From an uncultured Anaerolineae bacterium (GTDB lineage Bacteria; Chloroflexota; Anaerolineae; J036; Brachytrichaceae): DNA of 64,000 bases. Numbering within the stretch: the first letter of the stretch is position 1; every line of letters starts with the position of its first letter. Both the position numbers and the translations under genes were made by a program. This document shows positions 27,064 through 36,484 of this stretch, piece by piece. The notes under the pieces are model-generated. The model was not told the DNA's origin. It did no database searches and was given only the letters and a program-made list of their open reading frames with translations. Location of the stretch: assembly GCA_938034415.1 (NCBI GenBank), contig CALHLE010000009.1, forward strand, positions 100,601-164,600. The letters run 5' to 3'.

Positions 27064-28494
27064 ATGACTACCGAACTTAGAGAATTTTTGCGAATCCCAT
27101 ACGCGGAGCTGGAAGAGTTGAACCTGGAAGCCAAGGCTCAGCGCCTGGCGCGCACGCCGATGCACCAGCTCCAGGAAGCGCGCCTAAAGTATCTGACCGA
27201 CGAGAAGCGCATCAAGGCCGTCACCGTGTTGTTCTCCGACCTCGAAGGCCGGCTGCACATGCTCGACTATGACAAGAAGTTCCTGTTGAAGTCGCATGAC
27301 AACCTGACCTTCGACGGTTCGTCTATTCGCGGCTTCACGACGCAACGCGAGTCCGACTTGCGGCTGGGCATTGACTGGTCGGCCTTTTATTGGGCGCCGG
27401 CCGATGTTTTTGGCCCGGGCAAAGTGCTCGTCTTCGGCGAGGTGATGGAGCGCGACGGCCGGCCATACGTTGCCGACACGCGCAGCATCCTCAAAGGCTA
27501 TGCCCAGAAGATGTTCGAGGAGAAGGGCTACACCATGAACGCCGCGAACGAGATCGAAGGGTTCTTGTTCAAGGGGTTGAACGCCGAGCGCGAGTACTAC
27601 AAAACGGGCAAGTTCGAGTTCGCCAACACCGGCGGCTACTATCACTCGCTGCCGGGCGACCCGCTGCGCCAGTTCATTGACACCGTGGCCGAGGTGCAGC
27701 GCGCGATGGGCTTTCAAAACGAAAAGGATCACCCCGAGGTCGCGCCGTCGCAGTTCGAGATCAACTACAGTTACACCGAGGTGGTAGTCGCAGCAGACAC
27801 CATTCAGCTCTACAAGCTGATCTGTCGACAGGTGGCGGCGCTCCTCGGCATGACGGCTAGCTTCTTGCCCAAGCCGATCGTCGGCGTCAACGGCAGCGGT
27901 ATGCACACGAACATCTCGGTCAGCCAAAACGGCACCAATCTGTTCTGGGACGCGAACGGCGAGGAGAACCTGAGCGACTTCGCCTGGAAGTTTGTGGATC
28001 GCCTCCTCACGCACGCCAACGACATCTGCCTGTTGCTGAATGCGAGCGTAAACGCCTATCGCAGGCTCGACCCGCACTTCGAGGCGCCCAACCAGATCAT
28101 CGCCTCGCCGGTGGATCGCGGCTCGATGGTGCGCATCCCGATCGGCAACGAGCGCAGCGCGCGCATCGAGGTGCGCTCGGTGGGGCCGGATGCGAATCCC
28201 TACTTGGTGATGTATGCCCTCTTCCGCACCGGCTTGGAAGGCAGCATCAGCAATGAGCCGGGCCTGCGCCAGGCCAAACGCTTCTTGCCGGACAACATCT
28301 ATGACGCGATTGACAACTTCTGCGCCGCGCAGTGGACCTCCACCTTGCTGGGCGATGACGTGAAGGCGCGCTACGCCGATCTGAAGCGCGCTGCAGCCGA
28401 CCGCTGCCCGCGCCTGCTCGGCACAATCGTCAAAGGCTCCGAGGTGCAGTATCACCACGAGGTCTATAACCAGCATCTGTGGAACATGTTCTAA
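27064..28494 (+). CDS. glnA: Glutamine synthetase
   Basis: A 476-residue GS with the conserved beta-grasp and catalytic motifs: FDGSSIRGF, EIEGFLF, VAPSQFEINY, GVNGSGMHTNIS and IEVRSVGPDANPYL. It condenses glutamate and ammonia with ATP in the cytoplasm. The second His of the usual GxGMHxHxS motif is Asn, and the region normally SRRNRSA-like reads SPVDRGSMVRIP, so it belongs to a divergent GS group. No adenylylation-site call is made. The ATG at 27064 follows AAGGAG; the ORF-track TTG is inside the leader hairpin region. A REP-like palindrome follows the stop. Confidence 0.92.
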   Translation: MTTELREFLRIPYAELEELNLEAKAQRLARTPMHQLQEARLKYLTDEKRIKAVTVLFSDLEGRLHMLDYDKKFLLKSHDNLTFDGSSIRGFTTQRESDLRLGIDWSAFYWAPADVFGPGKVLVFGEVMERDGRPYVADTRSILKGYAQKMFEEKGYTMNAANEIEGFLFKGLNAEREYYKTGKFEFANTGGYYHSLPGDPLRQFIDTVAEVQRAMGFQNEKDHPEVAPSQFEINYSYTEVVVAADTIQLYKLICRQVAALLGMTASFLPKPIVGVNGSGMHTNISVSQNGTNLFWDANGEENLSDFAWKFVDRLLTHANDICLLLNASVNAYRRLDPHFEAPNQIIASPVDRGSMVRIPIGNERSARIEVRSVGPDANPYLVMYALFRTGLEGSISNEPGLRQAKRFLPDNIYDAIDNFCAAQWTSTLLGDDVKARYADLKRAAADRCPRLLGTIVKGSEVQYHHEVYNQHLWNMF

Positions 28495-28516
28495 GCTGAC
28501 TGCAGCTTACAAAATT

Positions 28517-28547
28517 GAGTAGGCGAAGGAGCCGCCTTCGCCTACTC
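28517..28547. repeat. REP-like palindrome, copy 3
   Basis: Perfect 13-bp arms (GAGTAGGCGAAGG / CCTTCGCCTACTC) around AGCCG, 23 bases after the glnA stop. Confidence 0.8.
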
Positions 28548-28572
28548 GGCCTCGGGGCTGTCTCAACTTACC

Positions 28573-28592
28573 CGCGGGCGTGAGCGCCCGCG
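28573..28592. repeat. Short GC hairpin downstream of glnA
   Basis: Perfect 8-bp arms (CGCGGGCG / CGCCCGCG) around TGAG. The rest of 28494-28714 shows no gene. Confidence 0.5.
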
Positions 28593-28714
28593 CCACACGT
28601 CAGACGCTTCGTCGCTCTCCCGCCTCTACATTACCTTTCCTTGGCGCCCCTCTCTGCTGCGCGCGCTCCCTGCCGGAAATACGCCTGACGCCTATCACCG
28701 CATAGGCGTTGTGA

Positions 28715-28720
28715 TAGATT
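28715..28720 (+). promoter_or_regulatory. -10 box of leaderless type before GNAT gene
   Basis: TGA-TAGATT (extended -10 form) ends 11 bases before the ATG at 28732. It favours that ATG over the GTG at 28711. Confidence 0.5.
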
Positions 28721-28731
28721 TCGTCGTCCGA

Positions 28732-29643
28732 ATGCCTACGCTCGGTTCACAACTCGTCCCGGCCAAAATGATGGAGTTGAGGCGCTTGCTGGCCCAGCTC
28801 GACGCCGACGACGTTGGGGCGCTCGATGAGTCGTTAGGCGAGTGGATGCGTCGCCCGCTGGGGCGCGAGGCGCTGGCCAGTGTGGTGCTGCCGGTCGCCG
28901 GCTCGACCTACGTGTGCATGCTGAACTTCGAGCCGGCCGGCCTGATGTTGATCGAGCGCGGCAATATTGCAGCGCGCATTCGCCTGTTGGCCGTCGTGTC
29001 GGATTTGCGGCGGCGCGGCCTGGCGCGCACGATGCTCGAAAGCGCAGAGGTCATGGCGCGCCGGGCCGGCTTGCGCTGGGTGTGGATGGCCGTGCCCTCG
29101 GATAACCTGCCGGCGACGCGCTGCGCGTTGGCGTGTGGCTACCGGCGCTATCGTCCGCAGTTCATGCGTCGCCAGCTCGGCCATGCGCTCCCCGTTCGCG
29201 CCGAACGCGCGCGCGTCGAGCCGCTGGCCGGCCGCGAAGCCGATGCGCAGTTGCGCTACTGGGTCAGCGTGGCGGCGAACCAGGGGGATGCCTGGTGCAG
29301 CGACCTCGTCCAGGCCGACCTGCTCCCATGGAATACGGCCCCGCTGAACGACGGTCAGCTTTACTTGCTCATCAGCCCGCCGGACGAAGTGGGCATCGCC
29401 CATCTGCGCGGCGAGCCGGCGCACTGCGTCGTCACGCTCTGGCTGGATCAGGCTTTGTGGAACACGCCGCGCGAGATGCAGGTGTTGAAGGCGGTGTTGG
29501 ATTCCGTGGCCGATGCGTCGTCCACGCTTGATGTCGATCTGGGCAGCGGGGGGCACTTGCGCGCCTCGGCGCCGGCCTACAAAGCGCTTGGTTTCAAGCC
29601 GATGTTGCGCGAGCGGGTGATCATGGCCAAGCAAGTCGGTTAG
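28732..29643 (+). CDS. GNAT family N-acetyltransferase
   Basis: The first half contains a GNAT domain: IRLLAVVSDLRRRGLARTMLESAE is the acetyl-CoA motif and ATRCALACGYRRYRPQFM matches the following strand-helix. The C-terminal ~120 residues form a second, more degenerate domain without a clear pyrophosphate loop. The ATG at 28732 is preferred to GTG 28711 because of the TAGATT box in between. The gene stands alone and converges on a DnaJ-like gene. The acceptor substrate is unknown. Confidence 0.78.
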   Translation: MPTLGSQLVPAKMMELRRLLAQLDADDVGALDESLGEWMRRPLGREALASVVLPVAGSTYVCMLNFEPAGLMLIERGNIAARIRLLAVVSDLRRRGLARTMLESAEVMARRAGLRWVWMAVPSDNLPATRCALACGYRRYRPQFMRRQLGHALPVRAERARVEPLAGREADAQLRYWVSVAANQGDAWCSDLVQADLLPWNTAPLNDGQLYLLISPPDEVGIAHLRGEPAHCVVTLWLDQALWNTPREMQVLKAVLDSVADASSTLDVDLGSGGHLRASAPAYKALGFKPMLRERVIMAKQVG

Positions 29644-29668
29644 GCCAGGGTCGGGTGCTCGCGTCGCG

Positions 29669-30574
29669 TTAGCGGCCGGCGCGACGACGGGCGATCTTCG
29701 CCAGTTGCTCCCGTTCAGCGTCGGTGAGGTCGGTGGGCACGGTGATCGAGACGCGCAGATACAGGTCGCCGTATTCTCCGGGCTTGTTGAGTTTCGGCAT
29801 GCCGCGCCCGCGCACGCGGATGAGTTTGCCGGAGGATGTGCCGGGCGGCACTTTCACCACGATCGGCCCGGCCAGGGTGTCCACTTGCGCTTCGCCGCCC
29901 AACATGGCGGTGAAGGCGTCTACCGGCATGTCGCGATACAGGTCGTCGTCTTTGCGCTCGTAGATCGGGTGCGGCTTGACCTCGATGACGAGGTATAGGT
30001 CGCCGGCTTGCCCGCGCGCGTTCTTGCCGCCTTGCCCGCGCACGCGCACGCGCGAGCCGGTCTTCACGCCGGGCGGGATTTTCACCTCGATGTCGGGCTG
30101 GCCGGACTTCTGCACCAGCCGGGTTGTGCCGTGATACGCCTCTTCCAGCGTGATGTCCACGCCCTGCTGGAAATCGCGCGGCTGGCTGACCGTCTGCCCG
30201 CCGCTGAACATCTGGCGGATAAACTCGCTCAGGTCAATATCCTGCTCGTATATGCGGCGCGCGCCCTGGCCGAAGCCGAATGGGGAGTCGCCGCCGTTTA
30301 CCCACTGGCTCCAGTCGTAGTCGCGTGGATTCCCGCCGGCGCGTTGATACTCGCGGTAGCTGGCGCCCATCCGATCGTATAGCTTGCGCTTCTCCGGATC
30401 GCTGAGCACTTCGTAGGCCTCGTTGATTTCCTTGAACTTCTCTTCGGCCTTTTTGTCGCCTTTGTTGGCATCCGGGTGGTATTGGCGCGCCAGCTTGCGG
30501 AATGCCTTCTTGATCGCCTCTTGATCGGCGTTTCGGTCCACGCCGAGCGTCTTGTAATAGTCCTTGTACTCCAT
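29669..30574 (-). CDS. DnaJ/CbpA-like co-chaperone
   Basis: The J-domain (residues 1-70) has the HPD motif ([10 protein letters not shown]). A Gly/Phe-containing linker follows, then the two beta-barrel substrate-binding domains of DnaJ ([50 protein letters not shown]). The zinc-finger region is absent, so this is a type II J-protein (CbpA or DnaJ2-like) of 301 residues. It would stimulate DnaK ATPase activity in the cytoplasm. No dnaK or grpE is nearby. Confidence 0.93.
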   Translation of the reverse strand: MEYKDYYKTLGVDRNADQEAIKKAFRKLARQYHPDANKGDKKAEEKFKEINEAYEVLSDPEKRKLYDRMGASYREYQRAGGNPRDYDWSQWVNGGDSPFGFGQGARRIYEQDIDLSEFIRQMFSGGQTVSQPRDFQQGVDITLEEAYHGTTRLVQKSGQPDIEVKIPPGVKTGSRVRVRGQGGKNARGQAGDLYLVIEVKPHPIYERKDDDLYRDMPVDAFTAMLGGEAQVDTLAGPIVVKVPPGTSSGKLIRVRGRGMPKLNKPGEYGDLYLRVSITVPTDLTDAEREQLAKIARRRAGR

Positions 30575-30710
30575 AACGATCAGAACTGCGCCTCTTGCGC
30601 GGGCGAACTACATCGCGTTAACCAGTCTGCCCTTCGATTTTTACAAAGTTGCATTAGCAAAACGATTGTATACCCCTCCGCTTTGGGCTTGGGAGAATCT
30701 GGGCCTGGGC

Positions 30711-30716
30711 TACACT
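30711..30716 (+). promoter_or_regulatory. -10 box of leaderless type before truncated isomerase gene
   Basis: TACACT ends 6 bases before the ATG at 30723. Confidence 0.55.
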
Positions 30717-30722
30717 CGCGGC

Positions 30723-31304
30723 ATGTTCAAAAACTTGAACATCAGCGCACTTGGGCATGTCGTCTCGTTTGATCGGACGTGTGCGCTGGCCAAGCAGTAT
30801 GGCTTCGCCGGTGTGGACCTGGATGTGGGTTACTTGATGAAAATAGCCGAATCGCAGTCACCCCAAGCGGCCAAGGAGTGGTTCGCGCAGACAGGGCTGC
30901 GCCCGGGCGCAATCGGCCTGAGCGCGAAGTGGCGCGAGGGCGACAGCGACGCCGCTTTCGAGGAGAGCCTGATTCGGCTGGAGGAGGAGGCGCGCCTTGC
31001 TGCGGCGCTGGGATGCACGCGCTGCGTGACGTGGGTCTTGCCAGGCTCGAACGCGCTCAGCTTCTACCAACACTGGGACTTCGTAGTCCCGCGACTACAG
31101 CGCGTGGCTGCTGTGCTGGCCGAGCACGGCCTGCGCCTTGGCATGGAGTTCATCGGCCCGGCCACGCTGCGCACGAGGTGCAAGCACGACTTCATCCACA
31201 TCTCCAAAGCGAGGGCCAACGGCGATACGCGCTGGTCGTTCGTCAGGCAGGTGGTCGAATACACATTAGGCCGCATCGGCAAGATGCTTCTTGCTCCGCG
31301 TTGA
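30723..31304 (+). pseudogene. Truncated sugar-phosphate isomerase/epimerase (TIM-barrel)
   Basis: The first ~160 residues (NISALGHVVSFDRTCALAKQYGFAG, IGLSAKW, LGCTRCVTWVLPG, GMEFIGPATLRTRCKHDFIH) match AP-endonuclease-2/xylose-isomerase-like sugar isomerases, which are normally about 270 residues. After CKHDFIH the similarity stops and 34 unrelated residues lead to a stop, so the C-terminal half of the barrel, including the later metal ligands, is gone. A TACACT box 6 bases before the ATG shows the promoter remains. It is probably non-functional. Confidence 0.75.
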
Positions 31305-31423
31305 TTGATTCCGTGGAGAGCAATAAGATTCCGCGCGGCAAGGTGATCTTCGGCGGGTCGTCCGGCCAGGCTAAGAATGTGAAGATTCAACTGGACGAGT
31401 TCGTAGTGTTCTCGGCGCAGTGA
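31295..31423 (+). pseudogene. C-terminal gene fragment joined to the truncated isomerase
   Basis: In a different frame, the segment NKIPRGKVIFGGSSGQAKN, then a short strand and stop, looks like the last strands of a LamG/concanavalin-type or DUF1080-like beta-sandwich. No start or body is present. It directly follows the truncated isomerase and its 3' end overlaps the antisense msrQ by 37 bases, marking a deletion or recombination scar. Confidence 0.45.
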
Positions 31424-32082
31424 GGACGCTGGGTTGGCGAGAACCGGCGCGCGCCGCGGATGCTGTAACGCAGTTTTGAAGCGTAGTTTGCGCCGGCCCT
31501 GCGCACCTCTGGGATGCGCAGGGCCAGCAGCGCGATTGTGACCGCGCCGAAGATCAGCGGTTCGGGCCGGCTGCTCAGCGATTTAACCAGCAGCGCGAAG
31601 TGCGCTACAGCCAGCGGAACGGCCAGATAAACGAGCTTGTGCAGCGACTTCCAGCGCTTGCCCAAGCGCGCCATCCAGCCGCGCGTAGAAGTGACCGCCA
31701 GCGGGATGAGGATGAGAAAGGCCAGGAAGCCGGCGACGATGTAGTACTTCTCAGCGATAGTTTGCCCGATGAGTCGCAAGTCCAGCCCGTAGTCCAGCAC
31801 GGCGAAGACGGCCAAGTGCAGCGCGACATACATGAAGCCATACAGCCCCAACGCGCGCCGCATGCGGAGGGCCTGCCGGAAGCCGAAGACCGTGTTCAGC
31901 GGCGTGCAGGCCAGCGACAGCACAAGTAGCACCAACGCTGCCTTGCCGGTGCGCGCGGTGATCTCCTGGATCGGGTTGGCAGTGAGGTTGTAGCGATAAT
32001 TGTCCAGGATGATGACGCCCAGCGGCACGAGCGCGCCGATGTGCACCACTAAGCGCAACCAGTTCGCCCTGAGCCAGCTCAT
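31387..32082 (-). CDS. msrQ: MsrQ/YedZ-like heme membrane subunit
   Basis: Six-helix ferric-reductase-like membrane protein of 231 residues with family motifs: NPIQEITARTGKAAL, RRALGLYGFMYVALHLAVF with heme-ligand His, and WKSLHKLVYLAVPLAVAHFAL with further His. MsrQ passes electrons from the quinone pool to the molybdoenzyme MsrP, repairing methionine sulfoxide outside the membrane. It lies about 100 bases downstream of msrP on the same strand. The last ~20 residues (after GARRFSPT) are a non-conserved tail that overlaps the antisense fragment at 31295-31423. Confidence 0.9.
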   Translation of the reverse strand: MSWLRANWLRLVVHIGALVPLGVIILDNYRYNLTANPIQEITARTGKAALVLLVLSLACTPLNTVFGFRQALRMRRALGLYGFMYVALHLAVFAVLDYGLDLRLIGQTIAEKYYIVAGFLAFLILIPLAVTSTRGWMARLGKRWKSLHKLVYLAVPLAVAHFALLVKSLSSRPEPLIFGAVTIALLALRIPEVRRAGANYASKLRYSIRGARRFSPTQRPHCAENTTNSSS

Positions 32083-32137
32083 GCCTCATCCTGGAAGCTA
32101 CAAAATAGCCGCTGGGTGGGCAAAGGTCCGCGTGTGG

Positions 32138-32156
32138 GTGAAGGCATTGCCTTCGC
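32138..32156. repeat. REP-like palindrome, degenerate copy 4
   Basis: GTGAAGGC-ATT-GCCTTCGC, one mismatch in 8-bp arms, with further related words on both sides. It lies between msrP and msrQ. Confidence 0.5.
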
Positions 32157-32187
32157 TCGCCCGTCCTTCGCCAACCCGCCTACACGA

Positions 32188-33162
32188 TCAGTAGTTCTCC
32201 TGCAGATCCATCCCGGCGTATAGCCCGGCAACTTGTTCTGCATAGCCGTTGAACATGAGTGTGGGACGCCGGCCGGATTCGCCGATGCGTCGCTCGGTAG
32301 CCTGCGACCAGCGCGGGTGCGGGCGCTGCGGGTTGACGTTGGAGTAAAAGCCGTATTCGTGCGGCGCAAGCGTATTCCATAGCGTCTTGGGCTGCTCGGC
32401 CGTCAGCTCGATCTTCACGATGGCCTTGATGCTCTTGAAGCCGTATTTCCACGGCACGGCCAGGCGCAACGGCGCGCCGTTAGAATTTGGCAGTGGCTTG
32501 CCGTATAGGCCGGTCACCATCAGCGTCAAGTCGTGCATCGCCTCATCCAGGCGCAGCCCTTCGGTGTAAGGCCAGGGGTAGAAGCTCAATGGCCTTTGAT
32601 TGGGATACTGCTTTGGATCGAGCAACGACTCGAAGCGCACGTATTTTGCCTCGGCCTTCGGTTGCACGTCCTTCAGCAGTTTGTGCAAGGGGAAGCCGAT
32701 CCACGGGATGACCATAGACCAGCCTTCGACGCAACGCAGCCGGTAGATGCGCTCTTCTTGGTCGAACTTGCGGCGCAGGTCATCTATGTCGTAGGTGCGC
32801 GGGTTGTTCACCAGGCCGCCCACCGTCACCGTCCAAGGCTCGGCTTTGAAGTTCGCCGCCAGTCGGGCGACGCCCTCCTTGTCTTCGGTGAATTCGTAGT
32901 AGTTGTTGTAAGTTGAGATTGTCTCGAACGAATTGGCCGGGTCGCCGAATTCATCCCGTTTGATGCCAAGGGCGTTGGCAGCCCCGTCTGTCGGCTCGGT
33001 TGGCGCAGCGGGCGCCGGCCGGCCGCCGAGCGTCTCGCCGAGTTGGCCGCCGCAGGCCGTCAGTGCCGTTGAACCGAGCGCGAGCGCGCCGAGTCGCATG
33101 AACCGTCGCCGCGAGAGGTACACGTGCTCCGGCGTGATTTCGGACGAACGAATTTTTTGCAT
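32188..33162 (-). CDS. msrP: MsrP/YedY-like molybdopterin methionine-sulfoxide reductase
   Basis: A Tat signal ([15 protein letters not shown]) runs into ALTACGG, suggesting an exported and perhaps lipid-anchored protein. The sulfite-oxidase-fold domain has the Mo-ligand Cys in [15 protein letters not shown] and the substrate-side YNNYYEF and [13 protein letters not shown] motifs of YedY. With MsrQ it reduces methionine sulfoxide in exported proteins. The ATG at 33162 follows GGAGGCGGG; the ORF-track start 33186 is rejected. It depends on Mo cofactor, which links it to the MogA/MoaB gene at 9173. Confidence 0.93.
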   Translation of the reverse strand: MQKIRSSEITPEHVYLSRRRFMRLGALALGSTALTACGGQLGETLGGRPAPAAPTEPTDGAANALGIKRDEFGDPANSFETISTYNNYYEFTEDKEGVARLAANFKAEPWTVTVGGLVNNPRTYDIDDLRRKFDQEERIYRLRCVEGWSMVIPWIGFPLHKLLKDVQPKAEAKYVRFESLLDPKQYPNQRPLSFYPWPYTEGLRLDEAMHDLTLMVTGLYGKPLPNSNGAPLRLAVPWKYGFKSIKAIVKIELTAEQPKTLWNTLAPHEYGFYSNVNPQRPHPRWSQATERRIGESGRRPTLMFNGYAEQVAGLYAGMDLQENY

Positions 33163-33284
33163 ATCCCGCCTCCGTGATATTGACATCGTATCGCCCGAAC
33201 ATTACAGCCGTCTGAGCCGCGCAGACGTGCAGCGCGCGCTGTCGGCGTCATCCTACGCTTGGCCCGGCGTCCTGAAGCCGGTGT

Positions 33285-33290
33285 TACACT
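33285..33290 (+). promoter_or_regulatory. -10 box of leaderless type before recQ
   Basis: TGT-TACACT (extended -10 form) ends 9 bases before the ATG at 33300; no Shine-Dalgarno sequence. Confidence 0.6.
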
Positions 33291-33299
33291 TCCCGCCAG

Positions 33300-35180
33300 A
33301 TGCCCGAATTGCCTGCCGCATCTTTCGATGAGCCCGCGCTGTTGCGCTTGTTGCGCGAGCGCTTTGGGTTGACCGGCTTTCGCGATGGGCAGCGGGCGGC
33401 CATTGCGCATGTGCTGGCCGGACGGAATACCCTGGTGGTGATGCCGACGGGCAGCGGCAAATCGCTGATCTACCAGTTCTGCGCGATGCTCTTGCCGGGC
33501 ACGGCCCTGGTGATTTCGCCGCTCATCGCGCTGATGAAGGATCAGGTTGATCGCCTGCTCGCCATCGGCATCCCGGCCACATTCATCAACAGCTCGCTCA
33601 GTGCGCCGGAGCAGCAGCAGCGCATCGAGGGGCTTGAGCGCGGCGAGTGGCGGCTGGTCTACATCGCGCCGGAGCGCCTGCGCAGCGCGGCGTTTGTCAG
33701 TGCGCTGCGGCGCGTGCGGGTGTCGCTGCTGGCGGTGGACGAGGCGCATTGCATCTCGCAGTGGGGGCACGATTTCCGCCCGGATTACCTGCGCATCGGC
33801 GCCATGCGTCAGGCGCTGGGCGATCCGGTCACCGTCGCGCTCACGGCAACGGCTACGCCCGAAGTGCAGGATGACATCATCAGCCAGCTCCGTTTGCCTG
33901 CGGTCGAGCGCGTGATCACCGGCTTTGCGCGCCCCAACCTCGTCTTTCACGTCCGCTTCACGCCGGACTTGCCGTCGAAGTATCGCGCCGTCCGCAAAGT
34001 GCTGAGCGCGGTGCGCGGCGCGGGGATCATCTACGTCGGCACGCGCCGCGAGGCCGAGGAGCTGGCCGCAGCGATTGAGGCGGAACGCGGCGTGCCAGTC
34101 TATGTCTATCACGGCGGCATGGAGCGCAGCCGGCGCGCGCTGGCGCAGGATGCCTTCCTCAACCAGGCAGACGCCATCATGGTCGCCACGAACGCGTTCG
34201 GCATGGGGGTGGATCGCCCTGATGTGCGGTTCGTCGTGCACTACAACATCCCCGGCACGCTCGAAGCCTATTACCAGGAGGCGGGTCGCGCCGGGCGCGA
34301 TGGCAAGCCGGCGCAGTGCATGTTGCTCTACGCGCCTCAGGATCGCCAATTGCAGGAGTGGTTCATCGAGAACGACGCCCCTTCGCGAAACGAGCTGGTG
34401 CGGCTTCATCAGGTAATCGCCTCGCATGTGGAAAGGGGAGCGGCTCGGCTGTCGCTCGATGCGCTGTGCCGCGAGGCGCGCCTGTCCGAGGTCAAGCTGC
34501 GCGTTGGCCTATCGCACCTGGAGCGCGTCGGCGCGTTGGAAACATGGCATGAGGATGCCCAGGTCACGCGCTTTGCGCTGGGCGAGCTGACCGATGATGC
34601 GCTGCACCAGATTGAGGCCGACATCTTGCGCTGGCGAGCGCACAAGCGCGCTCAGCTCGATAAGATGATCGCTTATGCTGAGACGACCACGCGCTGCCGG
34701 CAGCAGATGCTCATCGAGCACTTCGGCGACACCAGCGAGGTGCGCGCATGGCCGTGTTGCGACTTTCATGTGCGCGAGGCGCGCGGCGAACCCCATCCGC
34801 AATTCAAGCTGCCTGCACTTCCGCGCGCGCAAGCCGAAGCGCGGGCGCAGAAACAGAACTCGCTGGACGTGACGGCGCAACTGTTCGACGCCGGCATGAG
34901 CGTTCGAGAAGTGGCCGCTCGGCGTGGCCTGAGCCTGAGCACGGTGTATGTGCACGCCGCGCAACTCATCGCGGCCGGCCGGCTGGCGCTGCGCCGCGTC
35001 GTCAGCGAATCGGCCGAAGCGGAGATCCGCCGTGCGATCGCCCAGGTCAACTCGACGGAGCGGTTGGCACCGATCAAGGCGCTTTTGCCCGACACGATTG
35101 ACTACGGCGAGATCCGCTGCGTAGTAGCCCAGGTGGCGCGGGCAAAATCCGATGATAGCCCGGGCGCCTGCGATGGATGA
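33300..35180 (+). CDS. recQ: RecQ-family ATP-dependent DNA helicase
   Basis: A 626-residue superfamily 2 helicase: motif I (MPTGSGKSLIYQ), DEAH box with the RecQ aromatic loop (AHCISQWGHDFRPDY), motif V (TNAFGMGVDRPDVR) and motif VI (QEAGRAGRDG). The zinc-binding region (TTRCRQQMLIEHFGD ... WPCCDFH) has only three Cys with compressed spacing. A C-terminal helix-turn-helix domain (MSVREVAARRGLSLSTVY) replaces a classical HRDC. It unwinds DNA in recombination repair. The stop lies 10 bases from the convergent glcF end. Confidence 0.95.
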   Translation: MPELPAASFDEPALLRLLRERFGLTGFRDGQRAAIAHVLAGRNTLVVMPTGSGKSLIYQFCAMLLPGTALVISPLIALMKDQVDRLLAIGIPATFINSSLSAPEQQQRIEGLERGEWRLVYIAPERLRSAAFVSALRRVRVSLLAVDEAHCISQWGHDFRPDYLRIGAMRQALGDPVTVALTATATPEVQDDIISQLRLPAVERVITGFARPNLVFHVRFTPDLPSKYRAVRKVLSAVRGAGIIYVGTRREAEELAAAIEAERGVPVYVYHGGMERSRRALAQDAFLNQADAIMVATNAFGMGVDRPDVRFVVHYNIPGTLEAYYQEAGRAGRDGKPAQCMLLYAPQDRQLQEWFIENDAPSRNELVRLHQVIASHVERGAARLSLDALCREARLSEVKLRVGLSHLERVGALETWHEDAQVTRFALGELTDDALHQIEADILRWRAHKRAQLDKMIAYAETTTRCRQQMLIEHFGDTSEVRAWPCCDFHVREARGEPHPQFKLPALPRAQAEARAQKQNSLDVTAQLFDAGMSVREVAARRGLSLSTVYVHAAQLIAAGRLALRRVVSESAEAEIRRAIAQVNSTERLAPIKALLPDTIDYGEIRCVVAQVARAKSDDSPGACDG

Positions 35181-35190
35181 GCGCGTGGAG

Positions 35191-36456
35191 TCACGCTGTT
35201 GCTCCCAGCGCCTGGGCCAGGATTTCCATCGTGTGCATCACCGGCAGCGGCCGGCCGGCGCGCTTCAAGTGCATTCGGATTTGCACCAGGCAGCCGATGT
35301 TGCCGGTGGCGACGGCCTCGGCGCCGGTGGCCAGGATGTTGCGCGCCTTGCGCTCGCCCAATTGGTCGGCGATGTCGGGGTGCTCGATGTTGTATGTGCC
35401 GGCCGAGCCGCAGCAGATCTCGCCTTCGGGGATTTCGACCAGCGTGAGGTTGGGGATAGCTTTCAACAAGCGGCGCGGCGCGCCCCAAATGCCTTGAGCG
35501 TGGGCTAGGTGGCAGGCGTCGTGATAAGCGACGGTCAACGGTTGAGGGAGCGGGCGCATCTCGCGCGGGCCTAGCTCGTCGAGGAACTCGCTCACGTCCT
35601 TCACCCGATGCGCGAACGCGCGCGCATCGTCCTCTGGCGGCGCGCCGCGAAAGAGCAGCTCATACTCCTTCATGGCCGACCCGCAGCCGGCGGCGTTGGA
35701 TACAATCGCGTCCACGTCGCGCGGGAAGGTGCGCAAGTTCTTCTCTGCGAGCCGGCGGGCGCCCTCGGCATCGCCGGTGTGCATGCCCAACGCGCCGCAG
35801 CAGCCCTGGCCCTTGGGGATGATGACCTCCACGCCCTGCGCGGTCAGCGTCTGGATCGTCGCGCGGTTGATCTGCGGCGCAAGCACCTGTTGCACGCAGC
35901 CGAGCAGCAGCGCTACACGCGCCCGGCGCGCGCCGATAGCTGGATACACGTCTGCCGGCGGCTCGCCCCTGGGCGGGATGTCGTCGGGTAGCAGGGTGAG
36001 CATTGCCGCGAGCTGTCCGGGCAGCGCGCCCTTGAATGGCCGCGCGAGTTTGCCGGCCATCGCCGCCGCGCGAAAGCGAGCGGGGTAAGGCAGGGTCTCG
36101 CGCACCAACCGTCGCGCCAGGCGATCCATCGCCGGGCGCACGCGCTGCGGCTCGGCGTAGGCGCGGTAGGCAGTGATGAGTTCACCATACTTCACGCCGG
36201 AGGGGCAGGCCGTCACGCAGCCGACGCACCCCAAGCAGCGGTCGAGGTAAGGCGCAGCCTCTTCCGGCGTAAGCGAGCCTTGTAGCACATCGCGCATTAG
36301 GATGATGCGCCCGCGCGGCGAATCCATCTCTTCGCCCAGCACCTTGTAGGTCGGGCAGGCGGCCAGGCAAAAGCCGCAATGCACGCAAGCGGCGACGGCG
36401 TCGGCCATCGTTCGCCCGTGCGGGCCGAGCCTGTCAACGGGGATCGTGTGCTGCAT
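35191..36456 (-). CDS. glcF: Glycolate oxidase iron-sulfur subunit
   Basis: A 421-residue protein with two N-terminal 4Fe-4S motifs ([12 protein letters not shown] and [12 protein letters not shown]) and two CCG domains ([11 protein letters not shown] and [10 protein letters not shown]). It carries electrons from the FAD subunits GlcD/GlcE towards quinone at the membrane. It is last in the operon hydrolase - glcD - CAP protein - glcE - glcF, but a TACACT box 8 bases before its ATG indicates an extra internal promoter. Confidence 0.94.
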   Translation of the reverse strand: MQHTIPVDRLGPHGRTMADAVAACVHCGFCLAACPTYKVLGEEMDSPRGRIILMRDVLQGSLTPEEAAPYLDRCLGCVGCVTACPSGVKYGELITAYRAYAEPQRVRPAMDRLARRLVRETLPYPARFRAAAMAGKLARPFKGALPGQLAAMLTLLPDDIPPRGEPPADVYPAIGARRARVALLLGCVQQVLAPQINRATIQTLTAQGVEVIIPKGQGCCGALGMHTGDAEGARRLAEKNLRTFPRDVDAIVSNAAGCGSAMKEYELLFRGAPPEDDARAFAHRVKDVSEFLDELGPREMRPLPQPLTVAYHDACHLAHAQGIWGAPRRLLKAIPNLTLVEIPEGEICCGSAGTYNIEHPDIADQLGERKARNILATGAEAVATGNIGCLVQIRMHLKRAGRPLPVMHTMEILAQALGATA

Positions 36457-36464
36457 CTGCCGAG

Positions 36465-36470
36465 AGTGTA
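36465..36470 (-). promoter_or_regulatory. -10 box of leaderless type before glcF
   Basis: On the minus strand, TACACT ends 8 bases before the ATG at 36456; it lies in the 28-base glcE-glcF gap. Confidence 0.55.
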
Positions 36471-36484
36471 CTCTTAAAGCGCGC

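Noticed and set aside
27184-28476. 430-residue minus-strand ORF over glnA
   Set aside because: Shadow of glutamine synthetase; no start signal and no domain.
30779-31423. Long +2 frame ORF as a complete gene
   Set aside because: Its first two thirds are a shadow of the isomerase frame; only the last ~40 residues look like real protein, and these are kept as a fragment.
33060-34427. 455-residue minus-strand ORF over recQ
   Set aside because: It is antisense to intact helicase motifs, has His/Arg/Gln-rich composition typical of GC-rich shadow frames, and lacks any recognised domain.
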